64,000 nucleotides of DNA from Sphingomonas sp. DG1-23 (GTDB lineage: Bacteria > Pseudomonadota > Alphaproteobacteria > Sphingomonadales > Sphingomonadaceae): contig NZ_JAVAMA010000009.1 in the NCBI RefSeq assembly GCF_030730875.1, forward strand, positions 1 through 64,000, written 5' to 3'. Each line of letters opens with the position of its first letter. Position 1 is the stretch's first letter. A program made the translations under genes and the position numbers. The notes under the pieces were generated by a model, which saw only the letters and a list, made by a program, of their open reading frames with translations, had not been told where the DNA came from and made no database searches. Shown here piece after piece: positions 25,554-33,886 of this stretch.

Positions 25554-27707
25554 TCAGAACCGCTTGCTGAGGGACAGCTCCACGCTGCGCGGTGCGCCGA
25601 TGAAGACGAGTCCCGAGGCATAGCCCGACCAGTCGGCGTAGAACGCATCGGTGAGGTTGCGCCCGCGCAGGGTGAGGGTGCCGAACCCTGCGTTCCAGGC
25701 GAGGGCGGCGTCGAAGGTGGTGAACGCGTTGACCTTAATGACGTTGGCGGTCTCGGTGTAGAAATCTCCATTGTGCCGCACGATGCCGGTTAGGGTGATC
25801 GGCAGTGCCCTGGGCGCATAGGTCACCACCAGATCGGCGAGCTGCTGGGGGACGTTCTGCGGACGGTTGCCGGCGCGATTGACGCCGCCGGCCTCGATCA
25901 GCTCGCCATATTCGGCATCGAGCAGCGTGCCGCTCACCGCCACGTTGAGCGTATCGGTAGCGGCCATATCGAGCGCCAGCTCGACGCCTCTCGATCTTTG
26001 GTTTCCGCCCTGGAAGACGAGCGCAGGGTTTGTCGGGTCCCGGGTCAGGATATCGTCCTGGCGGATATGGAAAGCCGAGGCGGTGAGCTGGACTCTGTTC
26101 CCGGCAAAGGAGGCCTTGATGCCTCCCTCATAGGATTCGCCGTGGGTCAGCTTGAACGCGGCGTTGGCGGCGCTCAGGAACAGCAGGCCGCTGATCGGCG
26201 TAACCGCGCGGTTGTACTGGGCGAAAAGCTGGGTGCGGGGCGCGACGCTGTAGACCGTGCCGATCCGCCACGAGATCGGATGATAGGTCTGGTCATAGGT
26301 CTGGACCGCACCGCTGGTCGCGTTGACCACGCGCCGATCGAGCCTGACATCGTCAAAACGGATGCCGCCGACGAACAGCCAGTCGTCGCTCAGATTGAGT
26401 GCATTCTCGGCGAAGAATGCGCGCTGTTCGACATCGGCGGTGACGTCCTGGCGCGTCGCGAAGTTGGCGGGCGTGTCGTCGGGAAAGGTGCCGCGCGAGA
26501 AGCCAAAAGGGTCGACCGCAGGCGAGGCGCCGAAGCGTCGCACCGTGAAGAAGTCGGTGTGGCCGATTTCGAATCCGGCGGTGAAGCGGTTTCGAAGGCC
26601 GCCGATCTTGCCGTCAAAGGCCAGATGGGCGCGCTGGCTCCAGAATTGATGATCGTGGGTGATCAAGGTCGCGCCGCGATTGATCAGGCCGGTCGCGGCG
26701 CTGAAGCCATATTCGTCGGCGTCGCGATACGCGCGATAGCTGTCATAATAGCTGGTATCGCTCACGATGCGGAGCGTGTCGCTCAGTGCATATTCGGCAC
26801 GTGCGCGCAGCCAGGTGGAATTCGAATAATCGTCGCCGTCGGCGAGGTTGTAGTTGGCCCGCCGCATCGCCCTGTCGAGAACGAGCCCGGCGCTGCCGGA
26901 GACCGCGGACGAGGGATCGCGCGCCGCCGCGCGCGACACCACCGGCGTGCCGTAATAGGCGGTCAGGAACCGGTCCTCGAAACGATCTGCCGATAGCGTC
27001 AGCGCGAAACGGTCGCCTGGCTTGAACAGCAGCGATGCCGATGCAGCGAAGGTGCGGCTGTCGGTGTCGTCGATCCAGCCCGAAGAGCGTGCGAAGGATG
27101 CGTCGCCCCGAACCGCGACCGTCTTCCCCAGCGGCAGATTGAGGTCGCCGGCGAGGCGCGCGCTGTCGAAGCTGCCATAGCTCGCCAATAGCTCGCCGCT
27201 TGCCCCGTCGAGCTTCGGGCGGCGCGGCACGAAGTTGATCGCGCCGGCAAGCGCGCCTTCGCCCGAGAGTACCGAAGCCGGCCCCTTGATGACCTCAATG
27301 CGCTCGAATGCCCAGCTGTCCCAGTTGCGCTGCCCGACATCGGAATTGGCCATCCGCACGCCGTCGTAGAGATAGTTCACGGCGCGGTGAAAGCCGCGCA
27401 TCGAGACCGAGCCGATCGATCCCGGCAGGTTGCCGGAGACTAGCCCGGGCGCGGCGTTCATCGCCTCGATCGCGGTCCGCGCGCCCTGTAGCTGAAGATC
27501 CTGCTGCGTGACCACATCGACGATCGCGGGGGTCTCGCGGATGGTGAGGCCGAGCCGGCCGGCGACCTCGGCTTCGCCCTCCAGCGCACGCTGTCCGGTG
27601 ACGATGATCGTGTCGCGGTCCGGGCGCGCGGCCGATTCGTCGGCCGACTGGGCGATGGCCGGAGGGGCGAGGAGACAAGCGGCGACTGTGATGAGCGATG
27701 TTCTCAC
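25554..27707 (-). CDS. TonB-dependent siderophore-type receptor
   Basis: A 717-residue outer-membrane receptor. The signal peptide (about residues 1-19) ends in AIA-Q. The TonB box is DTIIVTGQR, followed by the plug domain with IRETPAIVDVVTQQDLQ, VSMRGF and IEVIKGPASVLSG, then the 22-strand barrel ending in Phe (LSLSKRF). The plug resembles that of hydroxamate siderophore receptors (FhuE/FoxA group). The start is GTG 27707, with GGAG 6 bases upstream; the longer frame to 28073 overlaps the PepSY gene. It follows the PepSY gene by 1 base, the usual pairing for iron uptake, but the genes downstream are for metal efflux, so the metal handled is uncertain. Confidence 0.88.
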   Translation of the reverse strand: MRTSLITVAACLLAPPAIAQSADESAARPDRDTIIVTGQRALEGEAEVAGRLGLTIRETPAIVDVVTQQDLQLQGARTAIEAMNAAPGLVSGNLPGSIGSVSMRGFHRAVNYLYDGVRMANSDVGQRNWDSWAFERIEVIKGPASVLSGEGALAGAINFVPRRPKLDGASGELLASYGSFDSARLAGDLNLPLGKTVAVRGDASFARSSGWIDDTDSRTFAASASLLFKPGDRFALTLSADRFEDRFLTAYYGTPVVSRAAARDPSSAVSGSAGLVLDRAMRRANYNLADGDDYSNSTWLRARAEYALSDTLRIVSDTSYYDSYRAYRDADEYGFSAATGLINRGATLITHDHQFWSQRAHLAFDGKIGGLRNRFTAGFEIGHTDFFTVRRFGASPAVDPFGFSRGTFPDDTPANFATRQDVTADVEQRAFFAENALNLSDDWLFVGGIRFDDVRLDRRVVNATSGAVQTYDQTYHPISWRIGTVYSVAPRTQLFAQYNRAVTPISGLLFLSAANAAFKLTHGESYEGGIKASFAGNRVQLTASAFHIRQDDILTRDPTNPALVFQGGNQRSRGVELALDMAATDTLNVAVSGTLLDAEYGELIEAGGVNRAGNRPQNVPQQLADLVVTYAPRALPITLTGIVRHNGDFYTETANVIKVNAFTTFDAALAWNAGFGTLTLRGRNLTDAFYADWSGYASGLVFIGAPRSVELSLSKRF

Positions 27708-27708
27708 G

Positions 27709-28845
27709 TTAAACTCCCTGATGAATCGATGTGCCGCGCGCCGCACGTCGGCGCCGCCAGCGAAGGAACCCGGTCGCGAACAGGAACGCGGGGACGAAGC
27801 CGAGAAGGACGGCGAGAATCCGGGTCGCGACGCCGCCGACCGAGCCGTCGTGGAGCGCGCGAATCCATTTGGCTGTGCCGGTCGCGGCGTTGCCGCGCCG
27901 GATGTCGTGAACCGCGAGCAGGCGGCCGGAATATTGGTCGACGAAGAGAAAGCTGCCGGGAAAGCGTCGGTGCGGGTCTCCCGGCACCTGCACGCGCATC
28001 CGGAACGGCTCGGGGCCGGAGCCGGGCACGTCGATGAAGGCGAGGCGCGCGTCGGGCAAGGCGCGGCGCGCAACGGCGAGCGCCTGTGCGACGGGTATCT
28101 GCCGGCCGCTGCTTGCGCCCGATTGCGGATCCGGCACCTTGTCCGGCGCCGTGATCATGGTTGTGAGCAGCCGGGTTTTTATCGCGGGCAAGGCGAGCAG
28201 CGCGCCGGTGCCCGTCACGACGAAGAGCAGCGCCATGCTCCACAGGCCGGACAATTTGTGAAGATCCCGCAGGCGGCGGAGCGGCGCGGCGTCGCGCCTG
28301 AAGGCGAGCGCCTTGCGCCAGCTGCCCCGCGGCCACCAGACGATGACTCCGCTCAGCAGCAGGATCAGCATCGCGAAGCCCGACCAGCCGACGATCTGGC
28401 TGCCGGTTTCTCCGGCGAGCAGATGCATGTGGAGCTCGTAGAGCCAGCTCATCAGATAGCCGCCCCATGGCTCGGTGCGTACGATCCGGCGCCCGTCGGC
28501 CGAGAACCACACCATCTCGCGCTCGGCATGATGGCCGTGAGGATCGGAGGGATAATAGCGTGCCGGGATTGCGCCCGCATGGCCGGTCGCCTCGAAAGAC
28601 CAGCTTCCGTGCGGATCGTGACGATGCCGCCGTGCCGTGGCGAGCGTGCGATCCCAGACCGGTGACGACCAGCCGGGGCCCGGCGCGGCGGCGCGTTCGA
28701 TCACTGCCGGATGCAGCGTCCGGTCGATCTCGATGTAGAAAACCAGCGCCGATCCGGTGAGCCCGAGAAGGGCGAACAGCAGACCGAGGCCAAGCCCTAG
28801 CCAGAGATGGACACGCCGGAGAAGGATGCGGCCGGCGGAAGTCAT
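27709..28845 (-). CDS. PepSY-domain inner-membrane protein
   Basis: A 378-residue protein with four membrane helices: one at residues 14-37, two near 165-190 and 210-230, and one near the C-terminus (LAVLLGFVPAFLFATGFLRW, in part). Periplasmic PepSY-like segments lie between them (for example LHPAVIER and ALAVARRALPDARLAF). Family members sit beside TonB-dependent siderophore receptors and are thought to act as ferric-siderophore reductases. It is directly followed by the receptor gene (1 base gap) and preceded by a 218-base gap. Confidence 0.85.
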   Translation of the reverse strand: MTSAGRILLRRVHLWLGLGLGLLFALLGLTGSALVFYIEIDRTLHPAVIERAAAPGPGWSSPVWDRTLATARRHRHDPHGSWSFEATGHAGAIPARYYPSDPHGHHAEREMVWFSADGRRIVRTEPWGGYLMSWLYELHMHLLAGETGSQIVGWSGFAMLILLLSGVIVWWPRGSWRKALAFRRDAAPLRRLRDLHKLSGLWSMALLFVVTGTGALLALPAIKTRLLTTMITAPDKVPDPQSGASSGRQIPVAQALAVARRALPDARLAFIDVPGSGPEPFRMRVQVPGDPHRRFPGSFLFVDQYSGRLLAVHDIRRGNAATGTAKWIRALHDGSVGGVATRILAVLLGFVPAFLFATGFLRWRRRRAARGTSIHQGV

Positions 28846-29063
28846 CGGCGGTCGCGCTGCGACATCGGCAGAAGATGCCGGACGCGCAGCGCGCGGCCGG
28901 GGGCCGCCGTGCTGAGGATGTGGATTGTCACTGGAACGATCCCGAAGGCCCGGCGAGCGCGCGGTGGCGTCAGCCGAAGCGAGCCCGATGCAGATTCATG
29001 GCCGCAATGGACGCGGACGCGGTGCCGCGCCCGTATCCGTCGCCGCGCATGCGACGAATAGGA
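28846..29063 (-). other. Gap between DUF2946-like and PepSY genes, with an open reading frame but no clear gene
   Basis: On the minus strand the frame of the DUF2946-like gene stays open after its TGA for 73 codons, to a TGA that overlaps the PepSY start codon. Within it only a GTG at 28931 is a possible start, which would give a 29-residue peptide. There is no ribosome site and composition is Arg-rich, so I do not call a gene. Confidence 0.3.
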
Positions 29064-29510
29064 TCAGATCGCGGCGGGAGGACCCCTCAGGGGCGGGCGC
29101 AGATAGGGCGGCGCGATTGCCGCCAATATCGTCGCCAATGGTCGCATGCCCAGCGCCATGAGGAACAGGATGGCGATTGCCAGCAGCACCGGATCGGCGG
29201 CCGCCAGCGACGGTGCGGACAGACCGGCGAACGCGCAGGGTTGCTCTGCTTGCCCCTTGTGACCTTGATCGTCGGGCTTGCCGTGTTCGAGCCCGGGGAT
29301 GGCCATCGCCATCTTCATCGGCCCGGTGCCCGAGCAGAGGCTGACGACGATCGTCCCTTGGGACATCGTCGTCATGAGACCCGCCGGCAGCGCCAGTTTC
29401 ATCAGCAAGGCGAGCCCGAGCATCGCGCTCGCAAGCACGCGGTTGCTCAGGATCAGGCGGCGCAGCCAATGCACGGCCACGCCCTTAGCGCGGGTCTTGC
29501 CGCCTGTCAT
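29064..29510 (-). CDS. DUF2946-like small membrane protein
   Basis: A 148-residue protein with an N-terminal hydrophobic helix (about residues 22-48), a short Cys-containing loop (VSLCSGTG), a hydrophilic stretch with His and Asp (LEHGKPDDQGHKGQ), the motif PCAFAGLSAP and a second hydrophobic segment near 105-130. This layout resembles DUF2946 proteins, which occur next to TonB receptor and copper genes. ATG 29510 overlaps the stop of the upstream 79-residue gene; the much longer open frame to 29834 has no credible start. The function is unknown, and membership of the family is only moderately certain. Confidence 0.6.
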   Translation of the reverse strand: MTGGKTRAKGVAVHWLRRLILSNRVLASAMLGLALLMKLALPAGLMTTMSQGTIVVSLCSGTGPMKMAMAIPGLEHGKPDDQGHKGQAEQPCAFAGLSAPSLAAADPVLLAIAILFLMALGMRPLATILAAIAPPYLRPPLRGPPAAI

Positions 29511-29746
29511 GCGAGACGTCCGGGCCGATCCACAATTTCTCGCCTCGGAGGCTGGGGCGTCCAGCGCGACGACACCGTTACCCGATCGAAGATATGCCCG
29601 CCGAGCATGAGGAGCGCCGAGCCGATGCTCGGCAGCAGAAAGCCGGCGGCCGCCAGGCCCAATTCGAACGCCGTCGTGCCATGCGACGGCGCCGCGTGAA
29701 CCTGACGGTACAATCTTTCGATCGCGAGCGCGCCGATCAGAAGCAT
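29507..29746 (-). CDS. Short membrane protein, start uncertain
   Basis: As read from ATG 29746 this is a 79-residue protein with two hydrophobic helices (LLIGALAIERL region and FELGLAAAGFLLPSIGSALLML, quoted in parts) and a basic tail. The start is doubtful: the same frame continues upstream to about 29880 and reads like real protein (FRPRDLVTRAVGFAM), yet has no ATG, GTG or TTG. The gene may have lost its start through a frameshift, or the coding frame begins at an unusual codon. It overlaps the DUF2946-like gene by 4 bases and heads the minus-strand metal run. Confidence 0.5.
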   Translation of the reverse strand: MLLIGALAIERLYRQVHAAPSHGTTAFELGLAAAGFLLPSIGSALLMLGGHIFDRVTVSSRWTPQPPRREIVDRPGRLA

Positions 29747-29897
29747 CGCGAAGCCGACCGCGCGCGTGACGAGGTCGCGTGGCCGGAAGGTGAGGGGGAA
29801 GGCCGTGCCGCGCTCCGTGACTGCGGCTGCCCATCTATCTGCCCGGGCATATGGAAACGAGCCATCCGGGATCGCGCTTCCATAGCATTGTCATAGC

Positions 29898-29920
29898 GAA
29901 AACGGCGGTTCTCAGCCGCC
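29898..29920 (-). terminator. Terminator hairpin after kdpE
   Basis: On the minus strand GGCGG (inside the last kdpE codons) pairs with CCGCC across a 7-base loop that contains the stop codon, and TTTT follows. The stem is short, so efficiency is uncertain. Confidence 0.45.
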
Positions 29921-30628
29921 TTCCGGATCGGTCGCGCGTTCCGCGTCGGGCATCAGCCGATAGCCGACGCCCAGTTCGTTGATGAGGATCTGCGGACGAA
30001 TCGGATCGGGCTCGAGCTTCTGCCGAAGGTTGCGCACGACGATGCGCAGATAGTCGACGCGCCGGTCGTGATCATGGGGCCAGGCGGCTTCGAGGATCTT
30101 GCCGTGCGTCACGACGCGCCCGGGGTTGAGCGCGAGCTGGCGGAGCACTTCGAACTCCTTTCGGGTGAGGTGCACCGCCTCGCCGTCGCGGGTGATGGCG
30201 CGATTGGCGAGATCGATCGTCAGGCCGTGCGTGCGAAACACCGGCGCCGCGCCCTGGGCGGTCAGGCTGTGGCGCAGCGAGGCGCGCAGGCGGGCGAGCA
30301 CTTCCTCGCTGTCGAAGGGTTTGGTAACATAGTCGTCGGCGCCGAGATCGAGCGCCGCCACTTTCTGATCGGTCGCATCGCGCGCGGAGACGACGAGAAT
30401 CGGTGCCTTGCTCTGCAGCTTGAGCAGAGGGACGATCTCGAGTCCGTCCCGATCGGGCAGCCCGAGATCGAGCAGGATCGCGTCGGGATGGGTGGCTTTC
30501 GCTTGCGACAAAGCTTCCGCGGCGCTGGTGGCCTCGATCGGCTGGTAGCCGCCGCGCACCAGCGTGGCCTGCAACAGCCGCCGAATGTGCAGATCGTCAT
30601 CGACTATCAGGACTCGCTGACCGGTCAT
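29912..30628 (-). CDS. kdpE: KDP operon response regulator KdpE
   Basis: A 238-residue OmpR-type regulator. The receiver has D10-D12 as acidic pocket, phosphoacceptor D54 in LLDLGLPD and Lys in TKPFDSEE. The winged helix has LTRKEFEVLRQLALNPGRVVTH (in parts) and VDYLRIVVRNLRQKLE. It receives phosphate from KdpD and activates kdpFABC at low potassium or high osmolarity. ATG 30628 overlaps the kdpD stop by 4 bases, so the pair is translationally coupled at the operon end. Confidence 0.95.
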   Translation of the reverse strand: MTGQRVLIVDDDLHIRRLLQATLVRGGYQPIEATSAAEALSQAKATHPDAILLDLGLPDRDGLEIVPLLKLQSKAPILVVSARDATDQKVAALDLGADDYVTKPFDSEEVLARLRASLRHSLTAQGAAPVFRTHGLTIDLANRAITRDGEAVHLTRKEFEVLRQLALNPGRVVTHGKILEAAWPHDHDRRVDYLRIVVRNLRQKLEPDPIRPQILINELGVGYRLMPDAERATDPEGG

Positions 30629-33288
30629 GCTTCGAAATCCTCGTCGCCGCGCACCAGCAGGCGCTCGGGAAAGCGGATGCTGAACCGGGCGCCCGCCCGA
30701 TCCTCGCGACTGGCGGCTTCGACGGTCATTCCCATTGCCTCTGCGAAGGCCTTTACGATCGCGAGACCGAGACCGGTGCCGCTGATCGAGCGGTCCGAGC
30801 CTTCGAGCCGCCGGAAGGTCTCGAACACTTCGGTTTCGCGCCCCGGCGGCAGTCCGGGGCCCTCGTCGATGACCGATAGCAGCAGCGCGTCCGGCCGCCT
30901 TTCCGCCCGGACGATGATGGGCGTGCCGGGCTCGCCGTACCGGCCGGCATTGTCGAGCAGATTGAGCAGGCAGTGGTGGAAGAGCTGCGGATCGAGCCTG
31001 ACGAGCGGGAGGCTCGGCAGCACTTCGAGCGTGATCGGATGCCCTTCGAGCGACCGTCTCGTGTCGTGGACGGCGGCGGCGACCGCGTCGGTGAGATCCA
31101 CCGGCTCGAGGCTGAGCCGAAGCGCCCCGGCCTCGACCCGCGCCATGTCGAGCAGGTTGGCGACGAAGCGGTTGAGCCGCATCGCCTCGCTTTCGATCGT
31201 CCCGATCAGCGGGTCGTCGCCGCGCTTGCGGAGCTCGCCGGCGGCGGCGAGCACCGAAGTCAAGGGCGTTCGCAGATCGTGGCTGACCGAGGACAGCAAG
31301 GCGGCGCGCAGCCGGTCGCGCTCGCGCACTGCATCCATATCGCGCATTTCCGCCTCGAGCCGCAGCCGCTCGAGCGCGAGCGAGGTCTGGTCGATCAGGC
31401 TGTTGAGCAGTCCGAGCTGATCGGAGCGGACGGGATCGCTGCCGTCGTCGCGGGCGACGCACAGCACCGCAAGCACGCGTTCGCCCGCGCGCAGCGGCTG
31501 GAATTGCCAGTCGGAGGCGGTGAGGGTGCCCGTGCCGCGACCCGCCGGTTGCGCGGTGTCCCACACCCATTGCGCCGCCGCCAATTCCATCGTCTCGAGC
31601 CGCGTATCGGGCTCGCTCGCCGCCTGAACGGAAATGCCGGTGTCGGTCTGCTGGAGCAGTGCGACGCGCACGCCCAGCACTTCCGCGATCTCGGTGCAGG
31701 CGGCGCGTGCGACTTCGGTCGGGTCGTTCAGCCGGGTGAGCTGGCGCAGATAGCCTGCCAGCGCCGCGTTGGCCCGCGCGCTGACCGAGGCCAGGTCGGC
31801 CTGGGCGCGCACCCGCGCAGTGAGCTGGCTGGTCGCCACCGCGACGCCGAGCAGCACGAAGATCGACACGACGTTCTCGGGATTGCTCACGGTCAGCGTG
31901 CCCGTCGGCGGCAGAAAGAAGAAATTGTAGCAGAGGCTCGACAGGATGCCGGCATAGAGCCCGGTGCGCAGCCCGAAGAGGCTCGCCGCGGTCATCACCG
32001 GCAGAAGGAACAGCAACGCGACGTTGCCGAGATCGAGCACGTGGAGCAGCGTCGATCCGATCGCCGTCACCGCCGCGATCATCAGCGTGGTCCAGAGATA
32101 GCCGCCGCGCGTTCCCCAGCCGCCGCGCGGCAGCGCGCGGCGCGCGCGGGGCGGCGCAGCCTGGCCGAGCGGCAGGACGTGTACCGCGATGCCGGGAGTT
32201 TCGCGCACGAGTCGGTCGACCACCGAGCCGTGCCGCAGCTCGAACCAGCGCGAGCGTGCCGACTTGCCCACGACGAGCTGGGTGGCGCGCGCGTCGGCGG
32301 CATAGCTCTTGAGACCCTCCACCACGGTCGCCGCAGGCACCGAGGCCACCGCCGCGCCGAGCCGCGAGGCGAGGTTGAGCGCGGCCGCGACCCGGCGGAG
32401 CGCCGCCTCGTCGAGCATGCGGCTGCGTGGCGTCTCGACATGGATCGCGGTCCAGCTGCCATGCGCGGCGTCGGCGATCCGCTTGGCCGCGCGCACCAGC
32501 TCCTCCGAGCCGGGCAGTTCGCTCACCGCGACAAGGATGCGTTCGCTGCCCGCCCAGGTGCCGCCGAGCGCATTGGCGCGCAGATGATCCAGCATCTGCG
32601 CATCGACTGCCTGCGCGGCGCGGCGCAGCGCCAGTTCGCGCAACGCCGAGAGATTGGACTTCGAGAAGAAATGGGCGAGCGCGCGCGATGCTTCCTGCGG
32701 GAGATAGACCTTGCCGTCCTTGAGCCGCTCAATCAGCTCGTCGGGCGGGATGTCGACCACCTCGATTTCGGCGCGTTCGAGAATATTGTCGGGCACGGTC
32801 TCGCGAACGCGGACGCGCGTGAACGAGGCGACGACGTCGTTGAGGCTCTCGACATGCTGGATGTTCAGGGTCGAGTAGACATGAATCCCCGCGTCGAGCA
32901 GCTCCTCGACGTCCTGATAGCGCTTGGGGTGGCGGCTGCCCGGCGCATTGGTGTGCGCCAGCTCGTCGACCAATGCGAGCGCGGGGCGGCGCTCGAGCAG
33001 CGCGTCGAGATCCATCTCGGTCAGCGTACGGCCCTCATACTCTATTGCGCGCCGCGGCAGGATCTCGAGATCGCGGGTGAGCGCTTCGGTCTCGGCGCGG
33101 CCATGCGTCTCGACCACACCCACCACCACGTCGAAGCCCGCGCGCCGGCGGGCCACGCCTTCGGACAACATCTCATAGGTCTTGCCGACCCCGGGGGCCG
33201 CGCCGAGGAATATCTTCAGACGGCCTTTGCCTTCCTCCGCGGCGGCGCGGAGAAAGACTTCGGGAGCAGGCCGGTCCCGATCGGTCAA
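30625..33288 (-). CDS. kdpD: Sensor histidine kinase KdpD
   Basis: An 887-residue sensor. The N-terminal KdpD domain has the Walker-A-like GAAPGVGKT at residues 29-37 and continues to about 230; a USP domain follows (about 250-370), then four membrane helices (about 400-500), a GAF domain (about 520-650), HisKA with the phosphoacceptor His in SSVSHDLRTPLTS and a HATPase_c with DEGPGLP and GTGLGLAIVKAF. It senses potassium limitation and turgor. It overlaps kdpC upstream and kdpE downstream by 4 bases each. Confidence 0.95.
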   Translation of the reverse strand: MTDRDRPAPEVFLRAAAEEGKGRLKIFLGAAPGVGKTYEMLSEGVARRRAGFDVVVGVVETHGRAETEALTRDLEILPRRAIEYEGRTLTEMDLDALLERRPALALVDELAHTNAPGSRHPKRYQDVEELLDAGIHVYSTLNIQHVESLNDVVASFTRVRVRETVPDNILERAEIEVVDIPPDELIERLKDGKVYLPQEASRALAHFFSKSNLSALRELALRRAAQAVDAQMLDHLRANALGGTWAGSERILVAVSELPGSEELVRAAKRIADAAHGSWTAIHVETPRSRMLDEAALRRVAAALNLASRLGAAVASVPAATVVEGLKSYAADARATQLVVGKSARSRWFELRHGSVVDRLVRETPGIAVHVLPLGQAAPPRARRALPRGGWGTRGGYLWTTLMIAAVTAIGSTLLHVLDLGNVALLFLLPVMTAASLFGLRTGLYAGILSSLCYNFFFLPPTGTLTVSNPENVVSIFVLLGVAVATSQLTARVRAQADLASVSARANAALAGYLRQLTRLNDPTEVARAACTEIAEVLGVRVALLQQTDTGISVQAASEPDTRLETMELAAAQWVWDTAQPAGRGTGTLTASDWQFQPLRAGERVLAVLCVARDDGSDPVRSDQLGLLNSLIDQTSLALERLRLEAEMRDMDAVRERDRLRAALLSSVSHDLRTPLTSVLAAAGELRKRGDDPLIGTIESEAMRLNRFVANLLDMARVEAGALRLSLEPVDLTDAVAAAVHDTRRSLEGHPITLEVLPSLPLVRLDPQLFHHCLLNLLDNAGRYGEPGTPIIVRAERRPDALLLSVIDEGPGLPPGRETEVFETFRRLEGSDRSISGTGLGLAIVKAFAEAMGMTVEAASREDRAGARFSIRFPERLLVRGDEDFEA

Positions 33289-33875
33289 CGCGCTCCGCCG
33301 AGCCGGTCGAGCTGCCGGTTGAGCGCGAGCACGTTGACATGCGGCGCGCCGAGGATCCCCGGCAGCGGACGCTCGACGTTGCGCTCGACCAGCGCCGCGA
33401 CTTGCCCCGGCTCGAGCCGGCGGACGCGTGCGACGCGGGCGATCTGGGCGCGGGCATTTTCGGGCGAGACGTCGGGATCGAGCCCGGATCCGCTCGCGGT
33501 GACCATGTCCGCGGGAACCGGCCCTGTCACGCCTTGGGCGCGGCGTTTCGCGACGTCGAGCCCGACCCGACCGGCCAGCGCCTGCGACGCCGGGCCGAGG
33601 TTCGAGCCCGAGGAGGCGAGCCCGTCATAGCCATGGCTTCCCGCCGCCGAGGGTCGCGTGTTGAAGTAGCGATCGGAGGTGAACGCCTGACCGACCACGG
33701 TCGAGCCGATCACCCGGCCCGCGGCATCGCGGACCAGACTGCCGTTCGCTTGCGACGGGAAGAGTGCCTGTCCGATACCGGTCATCGCCAGCGGATATAG
33801 CAGCCCCAGCAGGATTGCGAACAGGACCGTGAGCACGACCGCCGGCCGCAGCGAAGTAACGAAATCCTTGCCCAT
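33285..33875 (-). CDS. kdpC: Potassium-transporting ATPase subunit KdpC
   Basis: A 196-residue protein with one N-terminal membrane helix (about residues 9-35) and a periplasmic domain with the conserved YFNTRPSAAG and SGSNLGP segments and the C-terminal LNRQLDRL. KdpC raises the ATP and potassium affinity of the KdpFABC pump. It starts at 33875, 12 bases after kdpB, and its end overlaps kdpD. Confidence 0.95.
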   Translation of the reverse strand: MGKDFVTSLRPAVVLTVLFAILLGLLYPLAMTGIGQALFPSQANGSLVRDAAGRVIGSTVVGQAFTSDRYFNTRPSAAGSHGYDGLASSGSNLGPASQALAGRVGLDVAKRRAQGVTGPVPADMVTASGSGLDPDVSPENARAQIARVARVRRLEPGQVAALVERNVERPLPGILGAPHVNVLALNRQLDRLGGAR

Positions 33876-33886
33876 CAGAATGCTCC

